A stretch of DNA of 12,244 nt, taken from assembly GCA_029942215.1 (NCBI GenBank), contig JAOZTM010000011.1:1-12244 (forward strand), in the 5' to 3' direction. The notes under the pieces are model-generated. The model did not search any database and was not told the DNA's origin. It worked only from the letters and a program-made list of their open reading frames with translations. This document shows positions 8,102 to 12,244 of this stretch, one piece after another. The first letter of the stretch is position 1. Each line of letters begins with the position of its first letter. Position numbers and translations under genes: made by a program. This DNA comes from Metamycoplasmataceae bacterium. GTDB lineage: Bacteria; Bacillota_I; Bacilli_A; Mycoplasmatales; Metamycoplasmataceae.

Positions 8102-10819
8102 ATGTTATTTGACGATGATAAAAAAACAGAATTTATAGAAGACGACCAAAACGAAGAAGTGGACAAGTTTGCGGTTGAAGCCGAAACTATGGGTACAGTT
8201 TTCGTTAAGGAAAAAACTCAAGAAGAAAAAGATAAAGAAGATGAAATTAAAGCTGCGCCTCAAGCATCAGCTACTTATGAAGTTAAGTCACAACTTATAG
8301 AAGATGAAATTGATGGACTAGCTCCTATTTCTGTTTCTAAAGAAATGAAAACTTCATTCTTAGAATATGCGATGTCAGTTATTGTTGCTCGTGCTCTTCC
8401 AGATGCAAGAGATGGACTTAAGCCTGTACATAGACGTATCCTATTTGGTATGCATGAACTTGGACTTACATCTTCAACACCTCATAAAAAATCAGCACGT
8501 ATTGTTGGTGACGTTTTAGGTAAGTATCACCCACATGGTGACTCATCAGTTTATGAAGCTATGGTTCGTATGTCACAAGATTTCTCTATGAGATATCCAA
8601 TGGTTGACGGTCATGGTAACTTCGGTTCTATCGATGGCGATGGAGCTGCTGCTATGAGATATACAGAAGCACGTATGTCTAAAATTGCTGCTCTAATGGT
8701 TCAAGGAATGAGAAAGAACACAGTTGATTTCGTTCCTAACTACGATGGTTCAGAAAATGAACCTTCAGTTCTTCCTTCAAGAATTCCTAACCTACTAGTT
8801 ACTGGTGGTACAGGTATTGCTGTTGGTATGGCTACAAATATTCCTCCACATAACTTAACAGAAGTAATTAACGGTTCTATTGCTTTAGCAAGAAACCCAG
8901 AAATTACTATTGAAGAACTTATGGAATATATTACTGGTCCCGATTTCCCTACTGGTGGAATCATCCTTGGTAGAGAAGGAATCAGAAACGCATACACTAC
9001 AGGTAAAGGATCAGTTAAGACTAGATCTAAAACAAGTATTGAAGAACTTAAAAACGGTAAGTCAAAAATTATCGTTACTGAAATTCCTTACATGGTTAAC
9101 AAAGCTAAGATGATTGAAAAAATCGCTCACCTTGTTAAAGATAAAGCTATCGAAGGTATTACAGATCTTAGAGATGAAACTTCACGTAAAGGAATTAGAA
9201 TTGTTATTGAACTAAGAAGAGATGTTGTTCCTGAAGTTGTATTAAATAAATTATTTAAAATGACTCAACTACAAACTAACTTCTCAGTTAATGCACTTTC
9301 ACTTGTTGATGGACAACCTCAATTATTAGATCTTAAACAATCACTTGAAGTTTACTTAAAACATCAATTCGATGTTGTTACAAGAAGAACTCAATTCGAC
9401 TTAGACAAAACAGAAGCTAGATCTCATATCCTTGAAGGTCTTAAAACAGCTATCAATAATATTGATGCAGTTATTAAAACAATTAGATCTGCTTCAAACG
9501 ATCAAGATGCTCAAGAAAAACTTATCGCTACATATTCACTTACAGATGTACAAGCTAAAGCTATTACAGATATGAGACTAGGAAGACTAACTGGTCTTGC
9601 TATTGAAAAAATGAACGATGAATTAAATGAACTTGCTGCAACTATCGCAGAACTTAAAAAACTTCTTGACAATAAAGAAGAGATGAGAGAATTAATTATT
9701 TCTGAACTTGAAGAAATTAGAAACAAATTTGGAGACGACAGAAAATCTGTAATCGTTGAAGGACTTGGATCAATTCAAGATGAAGATCTTATCCCTCAAA
9801 AAGATATTGCGATCACAATGTCATCAAGAGGATATGTAAAACGTATTCCACTTGACGAATATTCAACTCAAAATAGAGGTGGTGTTGGTTCTAAATCTAT
9901 GGAAACATATGAAGACGATAATGTTGAAAAGATTTTAACTACAACAACTCATACTGACTTATTAATTCTTACAACGTTCGGTAAAGTTTACAGAATTAGA
10001 GCTCATGAAATTCCTGAGATGTCTAAACAAGCTAAAGGTATTCCATTCTTAAATATTATTGGAATTGAAAAATCTGAAAAAGTTGTTTCACTTCTAACTA
10101 CAGATTCTTATAACGAAAATGAATTCTTATTCACAGTTACAAGAAACGGTGTAGTTAAGAAAACACCACTTGATGAGTATTCAAGAATCAACAAGAATGG
10201 TAAAAAAGCACTTGGTCTTAAAGACGGAGATATGCTTGTAAAAGCAATGATAGTGCACAATGAAGAACAAATTATCATTGGATCATCAAAAGGAAAAGTT
10301 GTTAGATTCGACGCTACAGAAGTTAGAGCGATGGGTAGAACAGCATCAGGAGTTAAAGGTATTGATTTATCAGATGACCTGAAATCAAAAGTTGTTGGAG
10401 CTTCATCTTCATCAGCCGGAGAATACATCCTTTCAATTGGAGAAGACGGGTTTGGTAAGAAAACACTTATTACAGAATACAGACAAACTAAACGTGGAGC
10501 TAAAGGTGTTAAGTCAATTGACACATCAAAAGCTGGATACCTTAAATTTGTTGAAGTTGTAAAAGGTGCAGAAGATATTCTTATTATTACTAAGCACGGA
10601 ATCACAATTAGAACATCATTATCACAAGTTGCTAATTCAGGACGTGGAGCTAAAGGTGTTAAAGTTATTAAACTAAGTGACGGAAATACAATTAAATCTA
10701 TCGCTGTTATCGATACTGCAGATATAGAAGAAAAAGTAGAAGAAGCAATTAGAAAAACTCAAGAGCTTTCTCTGAAAGCACTAAGAGATGTAGAAGAAGA
10801 ACAAGAAAACAAGAACTAG
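8102..10819 (+). CDS. gyrA: DNA gyrase subunit A
   Basis: GyrA cleaves and religates DNA in the gyrase complex. The 905-residue product contains the catalytic Arg186-Tyr187 ([12 protein letters not shown]), the [11 protein letters not shown] winged-helix segment and [10 protein letters not shown], clearly GyrA rather than ParC. The residues matching E. coli Ser83 and Asp87 are Ser148 and Glu152, the usual quinolone-susceptible state in gram-positive relatives. Two features stand out. Residues 1 to about 70 form an added Asp/Glu/Lys-rich segment before the conserved domain ([12 protein letters not shown]). The DNA-wrapping C-terminal beta-pinwheel carries QNRGGVG at 590-596 in place of the canonical GyrA box QRRGGKG. 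Two later blades share RGAKGVK (798-804 and 848-854). The protein has no Trp, so unlike its neighbours the gene is uninterrupted under any code. The last codons form the 5' arm of a terminator. Confidence 0.97.
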   Translation: MLFDDDKKTEFIEDDQNEEVDKFAVEAETMGTVFVKEKTQEEKDKEDEIKAAPQASATYEVKSQLIEDEIDGLAPISVSKEMKTSFLEYAMSVIVARALPDARDGLKPVHRRILFGMHELGLTSSTPHKKSARIVGDVLGKYHPHGDSSVYEAMVRMSQDFSMRYPMVDGHGNFGSIDGDGAAAMRYTEARMSKIAALMVQGMRKNTVDFVPNYDGSENEPSVLPSRIPNLLVTGGTGIAVGMATNIPPHNLTEVINGSIALARNPEITIEELMEYITGPDFPTGGIILGREGIRNAYTTGKGSVKTRSKTSIEELKNGKSKIIVTEIPYMVNKAKMIEKIAHLVKDKAIEGITDLRDETSRKGIRIVIELRRDVVPEVVLNKLFKMTQLQTNFSVNALSLVDGQPQLLDLKQSLEVYLKHQFDVVTRRTQFDLDKTEARSHILEGLKTAINNIDAVIKTIRSASNDQDAQEKLIATYSLTDVQAKAITDMRLGRLTGLAIEKMNDELNELAATIAELKKLLDNKEEMRELIISELEEIRNKFGDDRKSVIVEGLGSIQDEDLIPQKDIAITMSSRGYVKRIPLDEYSTQNRGGVGSKSMETYEDDNVEKILTTTTHTDLLILTTFGKVYRIRAHEIPEMSKQAKGIPFLNIIGIEKSEKVVSLLTTDSYNENEFLFTVTRNGVVKKTPLDEYSRINKNGKKALGLKDGDMLVKAMIVHNEEQIIIGSSKGKVVRFDATEVRAMGRTASGVKGIDLSDDLKSKVVGASSSSAGEYILSIGEDGFGKKTLITEYRQTKRGAKGVKSIDTSKAGYLKFVEVVKGAEDILIITKHGITIRTSLSQVANSGRGAKGVKVIKLSDGNTIKSIAVIDTADIEEKVEEAIRKTQELSLKALRDVEEEQENKN
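10492..10662 (+). repeat. 21-nt exact repeat in two adjacent GyrA pinwheel blades
   Basis: ACGTGGAGCTAAAGGTGTTAA is present at 10492-10512 and 10642-10662, exactly 150 bases (50 codons) apart. Each copy encodes RGAKGVK in a neighbouring blade of the GyrA C-terminal domain. The identity at the DNA level, including synonymous positions, goes beyond what protein conservation requires. Confidence 0.8.
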
Positions 10820-10828
10820 TCTTGTTTT
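10806..10828. terminator. terminator of gyrA, probably shared with the convergent helicase gene
   Basis: AAAACAAGA (10806-10814) and TCTTGTTTT (10820-10828) form a perfect 9-bp stem around ACTAG, and the plus strand continues with Ts. The 5' arm and loop include the end of gyrA and its TAG stop. On the minus strand the same hairpin lies just after the helicase stop at 10833, but its T run is shorter, so it should act better on gyrA than on the helicase gene. Confidence 0.8.
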
Positions 10829-10832
10829 TTTA

Positions 10833-12244
10833 TTATCTGTTTGCGTTTCTTGATCCGCTTGAGTAAGATTTCTTTGGTCCGTTTGAAGATGATCTTGAGC
10901 TTCCTCTTGATCCTCCACCGTAACCTCTAGAAGATGAAGAAGAACTTCTTCCTCTTCCTCCGCCTCCGCCTTGGTATCCACCACGAGATGAAGAATTTCT
11001 TCTACCTCTACTGTTTCTACCTCCGCCGCCTCCGCCACTTCTTCCTCTTGAATTATTTCCTGATTCTCCAGTTAACTTAATGTCGTGTGAAGATTCTTGT
11101 TCACCAATCATTGCTTGAGCAACGATGATTCCTAATTCTTGTGGAGTATATTTCTTACCGATTTTTTCACCGATATTGTCATATCTTCCTTTACCCATAG
11201 TTAGTAATGTATCTAAAGTTTTTTCAAGACGTTTCTCTTTAATTTCTTTTAGATCATTTTCTGTAGGTATTGGTCACAGTTCAGAATCTGAACCTGTAGT
11301 TTTCATGATTTGGTTAAAGTAAGATCTTTCAGTTTCTTTAATAAAAGAAATTGCGATACCTTTTTTACCAGCTCTACCAGTTCTACCAACACGGTGTGTA
11401 AAGTATTCTAGTTCATCAGGTAAGTCAAAGTTGAATACGTAGTCGATTCCATCAACATCGATTCCTCTAGCGATAACGTCAGTTCCAACAAGGATTTTAA
11501 CTCTTCCTCTTCTGAAACTTTCCATTGCTTGAGATCTTTCTCTTTGTCTCATATCCCCTTGGATACCAACAGCATCAAATCCTAATTGCTTAAGAGCTCC
11601 TGATAATTCATCAACTCTTCTTTTAGTTCTACCAAAGATAACAGCACACTTAGGATCTAGTAACTGTAACATTGAAACTAATGTATTTAGTTTCTGGTGT
11701 TCCTTAAGTACTACATGCTTTTGTTCTACTGTTGAACTTGTTGATAGTCCTTCAGAAATAGTAATTGATGTTGGGTTAGCAAGGATTTCTCCTGCAAGTT
11801 TTTTAATCTTCGCATTAAATGTAGCTGTGAAGAAGAACGTTTGAAGATCTGTAGGCATAGCCTTTTTGATTTTCATGATTTCTTTGTAGAAACCAAAGTT
11901 CAACATTTCATCTGCTTCATCTAGTGTAAATGTTTTGATGTCATTTAAAGTGATAAGTCCTTTTTCAAGGTTATCGATAAATCTACCAGGTGTTGCAACA
12001 ATAATGTTGGGACCACTTGATAAAGCTCTTCTTTGGATAGTATATGAAATACCACCAATGATATCTATAACTTTAATACCTTTATTAGCTGACAGTTTAT
12101 GTAACTCGTTATATATTTGCGTTGCAAGTTCTCTTGATGGCGCTAATATAACGTGTTGTAATTTCTTATTTGGTTCAGTCTTCTCAATAATGGGAATTCC
12201 GAAGGCAGCAGTTTTACCTGTACCAGTTTGTGCTTGTCCAATAA
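10833..12244 (-). CDS. DEAD-box RNA helicase with RGG-rich tail (N-terminus outside window)
   Basis: This ATP-dependent RNA helicase acts in the cytoplasm, typically in ribosome assembly, RNA decay or translation of structured mRNA. About 469 residues are visible, ending at the TAA at 10833-10835. The start and the Q motif lie beyond 12244. Motifs in order: AQTGTGKT (12233-12210), PSRELA, TPGR, DEAD (11921-11910), TAT in place of the usual SAT (11828-11820), the GTDVIARGID segment and HRVGRTGRAG. The helicase core is followed by a linker containing the one Trp codon of the visible part, a TGA (in LWPIP). The final 75 or so residues are a low-complexity Gly/Arg/Ser tail with RGR, RGG and GYGGG runs, which likely binds RNA without sequence specificity. 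It looks most like the CshA/DeaD group, but mollicutes carry more than one DEAD-box gene and I do not assign a symbol. The gene is convergent with gyrA. Confidence 0.93.

Noticed and set aside
10108..10605. Long minus-strand open frame of 165 codons inside gyrA
   Set aside because: It lies antisense to strongly conserved gyrA codons, has no ribosome binding site, and its composition (Ser/Ile/Phe-rich) is that of reverse-strand reading.

Overview
The window comes from a wall-less bacterium of the class Mollicutes that reads UGA as tryptophan (genetic code 4). The DNA is AT-rich. By my reading, 24 of 28 Trp codons in the genes are TGA, and several genes are only continuous when TGA is read through. 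The lipoprotein signal peptide and the long acidic N-terminal extension on GyrA are most reminiscent of the Mycoplasma hominis-type lineages. That placement is an impression and has not been checked by a search.

Layout. Positions 1-64 hold the last codons of an upstream gene, possibly a lipoprotein. Positions 158-5496 form a tightly packed plus-strand operon: a MacB/LolD-type ABC ATPase with a lysine-rich N-terminal extension (158-1030), a two-lobed FtsX/MacB-type permease of about 1196 residues (1014-4604) that overlaps the ATPase gene, and a lipoprotein (4606-5496) that starts one base after the permease stop. A perfect 9-bp hairpin terminator closes the operon (5499-5526). A short gene for a 103-residue, charged, helical protein of unknown function follows (5626-5937), with its own hairpin terminator. 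Next is gyrB (6152-8059) and, 42 bases later, gyrA (8102-10819). Together they encode the A2B2 DNA gyrase that introduces negative supercoils. gyrA ends in a 9-bp hairpin that it probably shares with a convergent minus-strand gene. That gene (10833 to beyond 12244) encodes a DEAD-box RNA helicase with an RGG-rich tail, and its N-terminus lies outside the window.

How the genes work together. The ATPase, permease and lipoprotein look like one membrane machine: a cytoplasmic ATP-driven motor, a membrane protein with two large extracellular domains, and a surface-anchored partner. The substrate is unknown. GyrB supplies ATP hydrolysis and GyrA supplies DNA cleavage and wrapping. The helicase is a separate RNA-remodelling gene on the other strand.

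I found no CRISPR array, tRNA, rRNA, insertion sequence or clear dnaA box. The three gene-free gaps (65-157, 5497-5625, 5938-6151) are all under 300 bases and hold the regulatory signals listed. The most interesting leads are a perfect inverted repeat over the gyrB -10 box, a degenerate GyrA box, an unrecognised lipoprotein-ABC system, and a 16-nt exact direct repeat bracketing the small unknown gene.
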